A stretch of DNA of 64,000 bases from Epiperipatus broadwayi (Eukaryota; Onychophora; Udeonychophora; Euonychophora; Peripatidae). Each line of letters starts with the position of its first letter. Positions within the stretch are counted from its first letter, which is position 1. A model generated the notes under the pieces. That model saw only the letters and a list, made by a program, of their open reading frames with translations. It had not been told where the DNA came from and did not search any database. Shown piece after piece: positions 35,376-46,694 of the stretch. A program made the position numbers and the translations under genes. The DNA lies in NCBI GenBank assembly GCA_028023455.1, contig JAQFVV010000073.1, positions 851,001 to 915,000 on the forward strand, read 5' to 3'.

Positions 35376-38119
35376 TACTATAAATTCAAAATACCACTTA
35401 TTAAAAGAGTTATCTGGAGAAAATTATAACGTATTGTTTTGCTTTATTATTTAATTACTGCTATATGAACATTTATCCTGATATAAAGATATTTTATATT
35501 TTTGTTTAAACAGTTTATAAAATTATTTTAATATAGATAAACTATAGATACTAAAACTAATGTTTATTTAAATTTTTATCAGGATTTGGGTTCATATTAT
35601 AAAGAAAAAAGATTTATTGATAAAATCTAAAAAATCTCAAATCCAAAAAAGACCTGAAACCAGAGATTTCGGATTAATAGGATCTTAGCTGTATGTAATT
35701 TTAGAAACGTCAATATTTGCTTTTTTTTTAGATTTGAATTAACAGCATTAAGTATTTTGTTTTCCACAAAAAATTAAAATATTATATTATTATATACAAT
35801 AAGACGATTGCTTGTTTATTATTTAGATATATATATTTGGGTAAGTAATAATATTTTAGCATTAGTTTCAAACAAAAAAAAAAAGGTTTTTTTTTTCATT
35901 TGAAGAGCGATTATTTTTTTCCGATTTATCATTCCAGGATTTCGAATGAGAGATATTTTATTTCTCAATCGGCACTATTTAAGAAAAAATATATAATAAT
36001 AATAAAAATATTTGTAAAATGTAAGCTTTATTTTAAAACTGAATGCCATCTTCACTGAGTCCTGGTTAAGCCGAGCCTTTTAAATTGACTAAAAAATTTT
36101 ACTAGAAAACTAATTTATCACTGTTTTGAAATATTCATTCCAGATATAATAATATTTAGTTTTCAAAAAATATTTTATTGTTTTTTTTAAAAAAAAAAAC
36201 ATTATAAAAAAATTTAAAGATTGTATTTTATGTCTAATTAGATTACAGAAACTAATTATAACAATTGTTGCAAGTAATAATTCTACTAGGTAAATTGTTC
36301 TTAAATTCTTTGTCTAATGTACTATTTTATGACACCAGAGTTTATTGGAATGTAGAAAAGTAGTTCGATATCAAAAATTCCAAGTTCAATTTTCAGATAA
36401 AAGTTATCACTTTAATTTAAAATTATTGTTTTCAAACTATCACTAGAAGTCTTGAACATCACACAACAGTCTAAGCAACTAAATCTATGTTTTTTTTAAA
36501 ATTATTTTAAGCGTTTGTAGGTTTCTTTATATGTTGCTTAATGCATTTATTTTTATGAGTAATAAAGGTTTCTTTTTAATAATAATTCTTTGCATCTTTA
36601 ATCAAATATATTGTTAGAAACAATATTTCATAGAGAATATTTTTGAATTCAAAGTAAATAAAAAGAAAGAAAATATAAATATTTGTTTTATATTTTTTGT
36701 GAAATTTAAATGTTTATTTTTGTTTTTATTCTTGGAAAAAAAGAAGCAGAAAAGATTGCATAAAGAAAAAAGATTCTGCACGGGAATTTTAATTTGTTAA
36801 CATAAAAAGATTGTAAATGTTTAATATCTATATCAAAAAATTTTAAAACAAATCCTAGATAAAAATATTTATACAGGATGCTTATGATAAGATTTTAATA
36901 AATGTGAACCAGTAAGAAGTAGTCCCAAAACAAAAAAAAAAAAAAAACAACAACATTAATTTGTAACTTTCTAAGTTTATTTAAAAATAACATATTTATT
37001 TGAATTATAATTTATAGTTTTCTTTTTATTAAATAAATATTTTACCGGCCTTTAGCAGAGAATTCAAGATGCATACTAATTATAAGAAGTTAATAGAAAA
37101 ATAACTTATTTATATATTATTAAGTAATATCCAGTAGCCTGCACAATTATGTAAATGTCTGTCATCTTAATGAACTCCTGATTAAAGATAGCAAATTATG
37201 GAAATACACAAGTAAACTCTGCATGTGCACCTAGGTAATTTTATGAAGGATATGGGCATAGTCTCTCAAAATGAAATATGATTACATGTTATTAAAAACC
37301 TTGACCATCCCTAACACCTGATATATTCTCTATAAAGTGATTTTCTCTTGACTTATGGAGTAATTAAATTAATTCAATTTAACTTAGAGGGGTATATCAA
37401 AGTCCATATAGAGATCTTCTATAAATGAATTGTCTAGCATTCTATTACAGAATATTCATCAGAATTCTAACAATTGATATCTTCTTGAAATACATATTTA
37501 CTTCTTAATAGAATGTATTCTAAATATGGTGTGGTTACTCTGATTTCAAATAGTTATGTAAAACAAACAACTTCCATTAAGGATAGATTGCATGATAACC
37601 ATTATTTGAATTGATGACTTTTATATGTGTAATATTTGTAACTCTTGTTCTCTCAATACAATTTGGCTATGCATTTGGTTTTTTTTATCTTGCTACATCT
37701 TCTGCATTCATAAAAAAAATTAAATTCTCATAATAGTCTTTGAAGGTATATGAATGAGGATAAAGCATATTGTTAATTTATGGAATGAATTGATTTAAAT
37801 ATTATTCACTTGTTTTTATGATGCCCTGAAAAAAGAACATTTCATTTAGAACATATGAGCAACAGTGTTTTAATTAATAATAATCTAACATTATATCCTT
37901 TTCCCAAGTCAATGTTAATGAAGTGTAATCATTTTTGGAACCCATGTTTTTATAGTTAATATTTAACCTGTGCCAAATGGAAATTAAGGAAATTTAAGTC
38001 AAGTTAATATAATAAATATGTTTGAACTGAATCTTCATTAATTTTTCCTTTGGCATCTAAATTTTGAGGACTATTTGAGAACAGTTCTTGGTTGTTAGAT
38101 TTCAATTACTTGCCTTTAC
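35376..38119. other. AT-rich spacer
   Basis: No gene or element was recognised. A poly-A tract of about 17 lies near 36931-36947. Confidence 0.5.
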
Positions 38120-38700
38120 TCATAGAAACACCCCAATCATTATCTGAGGAACTTTTCTCAGAATCAGATGTTTCAAAAGATTGTAGGAAGGTTGAAGATA
38201 ATCTTGGTTTCCTATCTCCACCTTTTGCTTTTTTTTAGATTTGGGTCTTGGCATGGGTGAGTCTTCAGTTAGAGTGGAACCCATCTCAGTGCCATATGAA
38301 ATAACTGTGGTTCCATGCACTATCAGTTCTGGAAAATACTGGATGTTTTTGTTAAAACAGGTCGAATTGACAAAAGCAGATCAGAATTTTGTAACTGTAT
38401 GGGTTCAAGAATCTGCAATCCCTTCATTTTGTTGAGTTCTGCATGGCCTAACAAGAGAGGATCAGCAGTTTGTGGTGGTTAAGATTTACTACGAAATGGG
38501 AAAAGCCATCTGCTTGTGGAGTGGAGTCACATCTTCACATCTGTGAAACTTTTATCTTCTGAGCTTGCATTTATTACAAATCCTGATTGGGCAATCTCTA
38601 ACCAAATGTGTATGTAGGCAATAGAAGAAACACTATGGTAGTATGCCTCGAAAGGATATTATAAGTGGGCCTGACTTGGCACAGTGAATGCTGTTTTTCA
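38120..38700 (-). pseudogene. Possible retroelement ORF1/gag remnant with a CCHC zinc knuckle
   Basis: One minus frame runs from about 38680 to 38120 with only a few stops. Near 38620 it reads CLHTHLVRDCPIRICNKCK, resembling a CCHC nucleic-acid-binding knuckle (C..., H-x4-C, then CNKC). It ends with a basic tract PMPRPKSKKKQKVEIGNQ and a stop at 38120. Such proteins are the RNA-binding partner of LINE or LTR reverse transcriptases. No RT is recognised next to it. The knuckle spacing is imperfect, so this is suggestive only. Confidence 0.38.
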
Positions 38701-40740
38701 TATTTTATTGATTTATCTATTCTTTTTTCTTTTTTTAATTATTTAATTATATATTAATAACAATTTTAAATTTAAGCCTAATTAAAACTTATCTGTAATC
38801 TTACTAATTTTTTTGATAGGTTTTAAATTTAATAGAATTACTAAACCACTTAGCATTTTAGGTATATACCAAGTTTTACAAATTTTATGAATCTTTTTTA
38901 TAAGTACCCACTTTATTACACTCATTATCAATTAAAGAATCTTTTATTGTATTAATTTATTTCATTTAGGAATATTTAGTAAATTCCTCCATTTTCATCT
39001 TACCTGATTGAAAAGGCTTGTAATGCATGATTGACTAGGGCTAGCTAATCCATAATATTAGATCCCTTAAAAATGATGAGTCGATGAAATGAAGGTCAAC
39101 AATTCATTTCTCAACAAAATATTTATTTAACTTCTATTCTTATTTATTGTTTTATTCTGATGATTCAAGCCATTCTCTTTCTGGTTGACAGCTTATATTC
39201 AGTGCCTTTAGGAACTCAGCTAACTGTTCAATGGTTCAGAGATCAGTGCCAATAGGCTTCTGTTATATTTTGAAAAGTAAATTTTATTTTGTTATTCAGA
39301 AGAACTATTCTTCAGTTAGAGAATGAGCAATTCACAATATTAATCTAGTCATTTGTTTTCTGAAGAATGTGATATATGTTGTACCAGATTACTACCTTAT
39401 CTAAGAGACTTTATAAGCTCTCTTAATAACTATCAGCCCAATAATTAGCTGATAATACCTCTTCATAGTATTAAATGTATTCAACCAAAGAGAACTCCAC
39501 TATGCTTGAGATGTTCCTTGTAAAGACTGCAAATTATAGCCATCTTACTCATTTTTGATATTATGTTTTACTTAAAATATCTATCCAGGCTTCTTGAATA
39601 TTCCATAAGTGCTTTAGAAGCCTAAACCCTATATGTTCTAATCTTAATCAACTTGTTCACTATGCTATATACTTTGTTATGTAGAATCATGTTCGAATTT
39701 TACTCTTTAATATTTTTTTAAATCAGTTTTATTTCCTCTTGTGAGGATTGCTATTGGCTGAATCCTTTTACTAGTAAAACCTTTGTTTTTTTTTAATTCT
39801 TCATGATCAGTGTCTATCTTTTCCCATTGATAAATAATTTATTTACATGTTTTTCACAAGTATATTTTAATTTTTGTATTTCTGTGTTAGTTTCTTGCTC
39901 AATATTCCTAATTGACTCTTCATGTCTCATCCAATGTTCACTTTGAAGCACAATTACTTTTATTATTACTTTCTTTATATCCTATTGCACATTTAGTATA
40001 GCTTTCTTATTTTAATTTTTGTTCTGCTCATTTTGTGTTGTCATTTCAAGCAATTGAAAATCTATACTTTCAGTCTTCTCTTTTTGTTCTCTTTATACTT
40101 TTATGTATATTTTCTCTTATTTAATTAAATTTATCTCCCAGTTTCTTTTACAGGTATCACCATTGTTTGCTGATTTTCTTTATCTATACTTTCAAGCTTC
40201 TCTTTTTGTTCTATTTATACTTTTTTTTTTTTTTTAATATTCAAAAATCTAAAAATCCAGTTTCAATTCCCATGCTACTATTGTCATCAAACAGACCAGC
40301 AACACATGAAAAAAAAAGGACAATGATCACCTCTCAAAATATCATCTATATTTACCTGTGTTCCATTACTTACAATTGAATGTAATTTGGAAATTTTAAA
40401 AAAGTTAAATTTTTTTAAAAAACATCCTTCAGGCATACATTGATTTTTTTTTTTTTTATCTAAAAATCATAGTTTTAGTTAATAAGTTCATCAATATACT
40501 TATTATCTATTTACACTTAAAGTTCTGGAAATTAATTTTATGAATATATATAATAGTAGATTGAATTTACTTCTTTATTCAAGATTATATATAAATAGAC
40601 TACACATATATGACAACAAATGCTAAAAGAACAAATAGTATCATCTGCCTTTTAAAGAGTTTATTTACATATATAACTCAGTGGAAGATTTAGTTATTTT
40701 TTATTCAGTTATTATCTACTTTTACTTTATTTTCTTTTAA
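38701..40740. other. AT-rich spacer
   Basis: Nothing was recognised. T-rich runs near 40221-40236 and 40445-40458 produce the hydrophobic frame at 40167-40379, which is not a gene. Confidence 0.5.
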
Positions 40741-41343
40741 ATAGTCTGAACAGACACTAACCTGTATTTAATGTGCTTTAAAATTCACAACAATCAAGCA
40801 TATTTTGCCGATAGAGGGATATTCCAGACCACGACACAAGATAGCAACTTTTATAAAGATAAGAATGGCCATCTTATCTTTACCCTAAATGTCTATTTAT
40901 AAAGGTGAATCTGAAGCATCTTAATTTGGAAGCATGAAATAGTTGTTTTCTTCACAGTGTAAATCCACTATTTCCTTTACAAATCAACTTATACACGAAA
41001 TCTTGTGATTTAAAGTGTGTTAATAGTATGATCTTAATGTTGGAAATTCTATAAACTATTGAAGAGTAGTAATTAATTTATAGAGTGCACGGAGAGCTTA
41101 CACTTCCAAATCAAGATGCTTCAGATTTGCCTATATAAATGGACATTTAGGTTAAAAATAAGATGGCCATTCTTACCTTTATAAAAGTTGTTATCTTCTG
41201 TCGTGGTTTGGATGATCCCTCTATCAGCAAAATATGCTTGATTATTGCGAATTTTAAAGTTCATTGAATACAGATTAGTGCCTGTTCAGACTATTTATGT
41301 AAGCTCTCTGTGTGCTCTATAAATTAATTACTACTCTTTATTG
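40741..41343. repeat. Large nested fold-back element, family I, copy 2
   Basis: The outer left arm (about 40741-40950) is the complement of 41099-41292: agtctgaacaggcac-type ends, attttgc-gatagaggga, the ataagaatggccatctta block and agatgcttcagattt all mirror. A second inverted pair lies inside the right half: 41061-41103 (gagtagtaattaatttatag) against 41297-41343. The minus strand of 41170-41235 reads CUGAUAGAGG ... CCAAACCACGAC, faintly like a hammerhead core. No coding sequence. Confidence 0.72.
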
Positions 41344-41626
41344 CCTTTTAAATAATATAAAGTCATACAACTAAAAAAAATATCTATTACTAATGTATAA
41401 TAAAAAATTTAGAACAGACAACATTATTTGTCTTGATACATGTACTAAACTAAATAATATACCTTTATTATTTTCAGAAACATTGCTTATTCTAATGCCT
41501 GAGTATATGTCTTTAATTATTTCCAAATATAAAAAAAATTATTATCAGACTAATATTTATCTATTTACATATCTTTAATCCACAACAAGTACTATTCATA
41601 ACAACTACTATTCATATATATCATTA

Positions 41627-41712
41627 AAAACAAGCCAACATTTAGACAATCTCAATAACAATAGCTATCAACAATTTCAAACTGTTAAGGCAATCTCATT
41701 TTAACAATAAAA
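41627..41712 (+). repeat. Dispersed repeat F, copy 1
   Basis: tttagacaatctcaataaca and following bases recur on the minus strand at 49085-49176, with aacaatttcaaactgtt and aaggcaa-ctc shared. In the other location it directly follows a family C motif, so it may be the body of that family. Confidence 0.6.
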
Positions 41713-41943
41713 GTGTGATTCACCTATATTACTGGGCTAATATATTTATATATACACTAAAGATTGCAACTTGACCAAAGAGACTTAAATTATTGCACAA
41801 AGAAGTTTAAATAAATCTCTTTAAACAGGTAAATGTAACCTATTCTGAACACAGATTAATAAATTATCAATTATAACATTACAAACTGCCATTATAAATT
41901 TCAAATTGCACCCAAAGTATTACTTAAATAATTATATATATAT

Positions 41944-42190
41944 GATAAACAAAACAAGTTATTCAATTTGAAAGAGATATTTAATTCTATCTTTCTCAGT
42001 GTTTATGTGAACTAAGTTTGATAATGGGCTATTGGTAAAGCTCCATCTAGTAACATAAAATGCAAGCTTAGCAAATTACATTTCTTCCTTAAAGGTTGGA
42101 GACAATTTGAAAGAGATCTTTGATTCTATCTCTCTCAGTGTTTATGTGAACTAAGCTTGATAGTGGGCTATTGGTAAAGCTCCACCTAGT
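41944..42190 (+). repeat. Two partial plus-strand arms of family B
   Basis: Two diverged copies (about 41966-42070 and 42105-42190) share gattctatct-tctcagtg, tttatgtgaactaag and ggctattggtaaagctcca, the right-arm sequence of family B as seen at 43630-43710. No ribozyme part is present. Confidence 0.65.
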
Positions 42191-42216
42191 AATATATATA
42201 TATATGTGTGTGTGTA

Positions 42217-42435
42217 ATTATATAATTGAATATTTATAAATACATTAATTAGATAATTAAAATTTTTATCTACTTAGGAGCGCATTCGATTATTCTAATA
42301 ATCTTTGTCAACTAACTTGTTACTTGTTAGTTGACAAAGATCACTAGGATAATTGAATGTGCTCCTAAGTAGATAAAATTTTTAATTATCTAAACACTGT
42401 ATTTATAAATATTCAGTTATATAATTACATATATT
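42217..42435. repeat. Palindrome of two family C hammerhead-like units
   Basis: The left arm (about 42217-42315) and right arm (about 42329-42428) are complementary with about 10% differences around an acttgttacttgt loop. Each arm contains gttagttgacaaagat, a degenerate pairing region, GAA and gcgctcctaagta-type sequence. The same unit occurs singly at 48960-49075, and a related one forms the palindrome at 62063-62279. Confidence 0.8.
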
Positions 42436-42624
42436 GCTTTGAAAAAATGCAGACATCGAATAATATTATATATATGATAAACAAAACAAGTTATAAATTT
42501 CATAACTTGCCTTTAGCTTGCATTTCATGATCACTAGATGGAGCTTTACCAATAGCTTCTAACAAGCTTTGTTTACATAAATACCGAGAGAGATAGAATT
42601 CAATACCTCTTTCATTGTCTCCCA

Positions 42625-42670
42625 CCTTCAGACCATGGTTTCGAGCTAGTTGGCTCATGTCACTGAAAGG
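42625..42670 (-). ncRNA. Hammerhead-like motif B1
   Basis: Minus strand: stem I CUUUCA pairs with UGAAGG (6 bp with one wobble), core GUGACAU, stem II GAGC/GCUC (4 bp) around CAACUA, GAAA, stem III ACC-AU-GGU (3 bp, 2-nt loop), then C17. Stem I differs from copy B2 by a change that keeps pairing. C3 and positions 8-9 deviate from the hammerhead consensus. Confidence 0.55.
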
Positions 42671-43040
42671 TTGGAAGACTAGAAACTAGATCTAAATACT
42701 AACTCTAAAATCAGCATTTATCAAACATGTTTTTATCAATTTGAAAGCATGAAATTTCTCAGACACATAATGTTTTCAAATCCAGCTTAACAAACTAGAT
42801 AGCTATATGGGTCTGAAATCAGTTCAGTTTTACCATATAGTAGAAACCTCTGCAATATATATCATTGCAAAAACCTTCAAGGGTACATTTATGATAAACA
42901 AAACAAGTTATAAATTTTGTAACTTGCTTTTAGCTTGCATTTTATGTTCACTAGATAGAGCTTTATTAATAGCTCCTAACAAGCTTTGTTTACATAAATG
43001 CCAAGAGAGACAGAATTCAATATCTCTTTCATTGTCTCCC

Positions 43041-43088
43041 ATCTCCAGACCATGGTTTTGAGCTAGTTGGCTCATGTCAGTGAAGGGT
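43041..43088 (-). ncRNA. Hammerhead-like motif B2
   Basis: Minus strand: stem I CUUCA/UGGAG (5 bp), CUGACAU, stem II GAGC/GCUC, then AAAA instead of GAAA, stem III ACC-AU-GGU, C17. G12 is lost, so this copy is inactive. Confidence 0.5.
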
Positions 43089-43569
43089 TGGAAGACTAGA
43101 AACTAGATCTAACTACTCTAAAATCAGCATTTATCAAACACATTTCTATCAGTTTGAAAGTATGAAATTTCTTAGACACATATGCTTTTCAAATCCAGCT
43201 TAACAAACTAGATAGCTATATGGGTGTACACCTGAAGGTTTTTGCAATGATATATATATATATATATCATATATAAAAACCTTCAAGTGTACACCCATAT
43301 ATATATATATATAAAGCATTGCAATATATATATATATATATATATATATATTGCAGAGGCTTTTAGTGTATGGTGAAACTGAACTGATTTCAGACCCATT
43401 GTGATATATATCATTGCAAAAACCTTCAAATGTACACCCATATACCTAACTAGTTTGTTAAGCTGGATTTGAAGACATTATGTAACTGAGAAATTTCATG
43501 CTTTCAAACTGATAGAAATGTGTTTGATTTTAGAATTAGTATTTAGATATAATTTTTAGTCTTCCAACC

Positions 43570-43613
43570 CTTCACTGATGTGAGCCAATTAGCTCGAAAG
43601 CACCGACTGGAGG
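43570..43613 (+). ncRNA. Hammerhead-like motif B3
   Basis: Plus strand: stem I CUUCA/UGGAG, CUGAUGU, stem II GAGC/GCUC with loop CAAUUA, GAAA, then a diverged stem III (GCACCGAC). A9 is U. It is partly degraded. Confidence 0.5.
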
Positions 43614-43689
43614 TGGGAGACAACAAAAGAGATATTGAATTCTATCTCTCTCGGCATTTATGTAAACAAAGCTTGTTAGGACCTATTGG

Positions 43690-43771
43690 TAAAGCTCCAT
43701 CTAGTGATCATATATATATAATTATAATTGTAAAGCTCCATCTAGTGATCATATATATATAATTATAATTG
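43690..43771. repeat. Two perfect 41-bp tandem units
   Basis: The unit taaagctccatctagtgatc followed by (AT)n and attataattg occurs at 43690-43730 and 43731-43771. It lies at the right end of the family B element and may reflect slippage at the end of the element. Confidence 0.9.
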
Positions 43772-46448
43772 AAATAATAAATTTAACAGTTTAGAAACTA
43801 TTATACACCATCCTTAAATCTGTAGAAGTACTTTCAGTTAATTTTTTGAACCTGGCTGAACTGCCATTAAATTCAGAAACAAAGTGGAAGCAAACATCAT
43901 CAATTAAAATTCCACGAATCTTGTATTTTAATGTTAGCAGCTTGCCTATTTATTAACATCATTTTATTCCTATTTATAAAAATTGCAACTTTAATTTTTC
44001 TTTATTATGGTTTCTCTCTTCATAAAGAATTTTCACATTTTCAAAATCAAATTTAAATTTCTATTTATGTGCTTTTTCATGATCAAAGAAAACTGAAGGA
44101 GTCATTAAATCACCATTATTTTTTTACTTTTACATGCTTATATAACAATTCATTATACCTCAATCTCTTCTCAATACTGCACCTAGATTCACCTATATAT
44201 GATAGCATACTTTCAATTAGAGCTATGATTAAGCCAATTCCTAAATGTCTATAAATTATTATTTTAAAAATTTAATATATTAAATCAATGTAACTAACCA
44301 ATAAATCAAGTCAGTATATTTGCCTCTAATCTTTGGACACAACATTGAAATAATTAGCTAGATAGTTCTTTCAAGACAATTGTTTCATAATTTCAATGAC
44401 ACTCATTAATTAGCAATGACTAACTGCTAGTGCATTTTACTCTGTATTATAGAGTGAAATAAGAATAATATATTCCTTTAAATTAAACATTTAAATATCT
44501 CTATACAAAATCATTATTCATATTTTCACTCTTTATAATGCTTTATTCAATTTAATTGTATTATTTTGACTAACTAAAACTACTCTTTAGGCCTATAAAA
44601 TACAATTACATTTTAGTATTTTTTCTTACAAATATTCAATAATCTAATTTTGGTAAAACCTATATAGGCACACAAACTTATATATTTAATAATTTTCTGA
44701 CATACATATATTTATATAATTAAAAAAATAAAATATTTAATATATGTGCATATATATAATTTATGACTTCTCATTATGGGAAAATCATGTTTACTTATGA
44801 AAATATTTAAGCAATTGAGAAATTTTCAATTTTCTTTAATATAAAATACTAACGATTAGATCTGGAGTCAAAAATATTATTATAAGACAGCATGATTCTA
44901 GCAATGTCAATGTTAATTCTTTTGTAGTACACTAGCACTGTACAATTTTGATGATTGTCTCTGCCTGAGAGCTTTCACAACTTTACCATTAAACCATTAT
45001 TATTTATCAGAATATAATAATATTGACTTTATTTGATAGATATTTTTGTTGAGCAACTAAAGACTTTTTAAAAAATTATATTTTTGTAAGCATTAGTAAA
45101 ATTACCTTGTAATCAAAACACTAAATGTTTTTTTTGTCATGTACTGTCAGCAGGTGCAGTTTCATTTCAGAAAACAAACCAAATCTTTGTTATTTGACAA
45201 TTGTTTTAACATGTGAACAAATACAATATATCTGATAAATTGGTAAAATTATGCTTTAAAAGTTTAAAATATTAATAATTTTTATAGTATTGCAATATAT
45301 TCTAACATACATACACTGATTATGTGATAACAAACAATTTTTAACTGCTTTTTCTGCAATTTGACTTGTTCAGAAATATAACATACTATTTTTATTAAAG
45401 TTAGTGACTGCCAGTTGTTAATAAAGAGCCATCAAGGCATAGTTTAAAAATGATTCAAGTTGCTGAATTTTCAGTTTTCCTGATATCTATAACTTTTTTT
45501 AGAATTGAAATATTAGAATAAAATATAAGCAATTTTAATAATATATTTTTAAAAGGTTATCAATTTCTCCAATGGATGGTGAATCAACTCACATATGAGG
45601 TGCCTCAAGAAAAAAATTAAGATTAATTGGTATTCTTCCTGGTAAATACAAAAATAAATCTTGTTAAAATAAATATTTGTATTTAAATAGCTATAAACCT
45701 CTATTTATTATATACAGGTGCACATATGGAAGCAGTTGGATCTGAGTTTGATCCTAGCTTCATGACATTTAGCCATAAGCCCACTTCAAACCCTAGTACT
45801 AACCTTAAATTTCCAAAGCAATAGCCCTTTATACATTCAATCCACACTAATTTCCATAAAGAAAAACTTATTTTATAAATGTGTATTAAAATTAATTCAT
45901 TTGAGTTTAAATTAATCAATGCTATTAATAAATTCATGATAAAATTATTCATGAATTTATATATATTATAACTGTGTGGATTTTGCGTATATATTTGTAA
46001 ATATTTAAATATATATAATTGTTCAAAAGTTTCATTGCATCAGGAATGTTTGATTTTATTTTTAAATAATTTGTTAAATTTTTAATGATTAAAAGCTACA
46101 TTCTTTCGATAAGCTTTCAGATTCTCCCTTTCCAAAACAATGGGTAAAGTTTTATTAATTAGAAAAAAAGATAAGTATTTAAAATGTAAGGATTTCCTAA
46201 TTAAAATCATTTTTCTGATTTTAAGAATTCATTTTGTAATTAGAAAATGAATTCAAGTTAATGAGTTTGAAATCCTTATCGAAGGAATGTATCTAAAAAC
46301 AACCAGTAAATTTTGTAACATTGATAATGAAAGAAGCGCTAGCCTGAAGGCATCAGATACAGTATAAATAGCTCTAAAAAGTTTAGAGAAAAGAAGCCAT
46401 ATTTGTTGTAGAGAAGTGCCAGTAAACTCTATGCATTTAAAAATCATA
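43772..46448. other. AT-rich spacer
   Basis: Nothing convincing was seen. A weak B-box-like piece (gagtttgatcctagc) lies near 45744, but no A box is clear. Confidence 0.45.
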
Positions 46449-46694
46449 AATTTAAATAGTATTTTGATCATGGTGAATGGCTAAAACATCAGGAATCTGC
46501 CTACTGTGCTTGGAGTTCCCTGAAAATTTTCAATGAAGTTGCTAAATCCTTTCTGACCAATCATGCTGCCAAAATCAATCAAAATGCTGTTCAAGTAATC
46601 AACTAAATGCATGCCTATGTTTCCATCAACTCAGACATGTAAACTAAGGAACCAGTCTCGGAAGAAATGGTAATATATTTCCATCATGAACCGT
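46449..46694 (+). pseudogene. Possible decayed coding stretch, unidentified
   Basis: One plus frame, interrupted by two stops, reads HGEWLKHQESAYCAWSSLK, then IFNEVAKSFLTNHAAKINQN, and later TKEPVSEEMVIYFHHEP. The residue mix (A, E, H, S, W) is unlike chance AT frames. No family was recognised, and no splice or promoter context is seen. Confidence 0.28.

Larger units (their letters stand above)
42470..43771. mobile_element. Fold-back element, hammerhead family B
   Basis: Two minus monomers (starting about 42474 and 42889, each opening with atgataaacaaaacaagtta) lie head to tail with a 416-bp period. One plus monomer follows (about 43380-43771). Shared internal blocks include ccagcttaacaaactagata and tgcaaaaaccttcaa. 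The centre (43220-43350) is a nest of (TA)n and mirrored caccc/gggtg pieces. Each monomer has a hammerhead-like motif (separate entries). The left arm is long (includes the aagttataaatttcataact section) and the right arm is short, ending in the aaagctccatctagtgatca duplication. This is the same minus-minus-plus order as family A locus 5. No protein is encoded; the frames at 42807-43061 and 43580-43762 are incidental. Confidence 0.75.

Noticed and set aside
42807-43762. Open frames inside family B (84 and 60 residues)
   Set aside because: They are incidental frames in a non-coding fold-back. They do not persist between the two tandem monomers.
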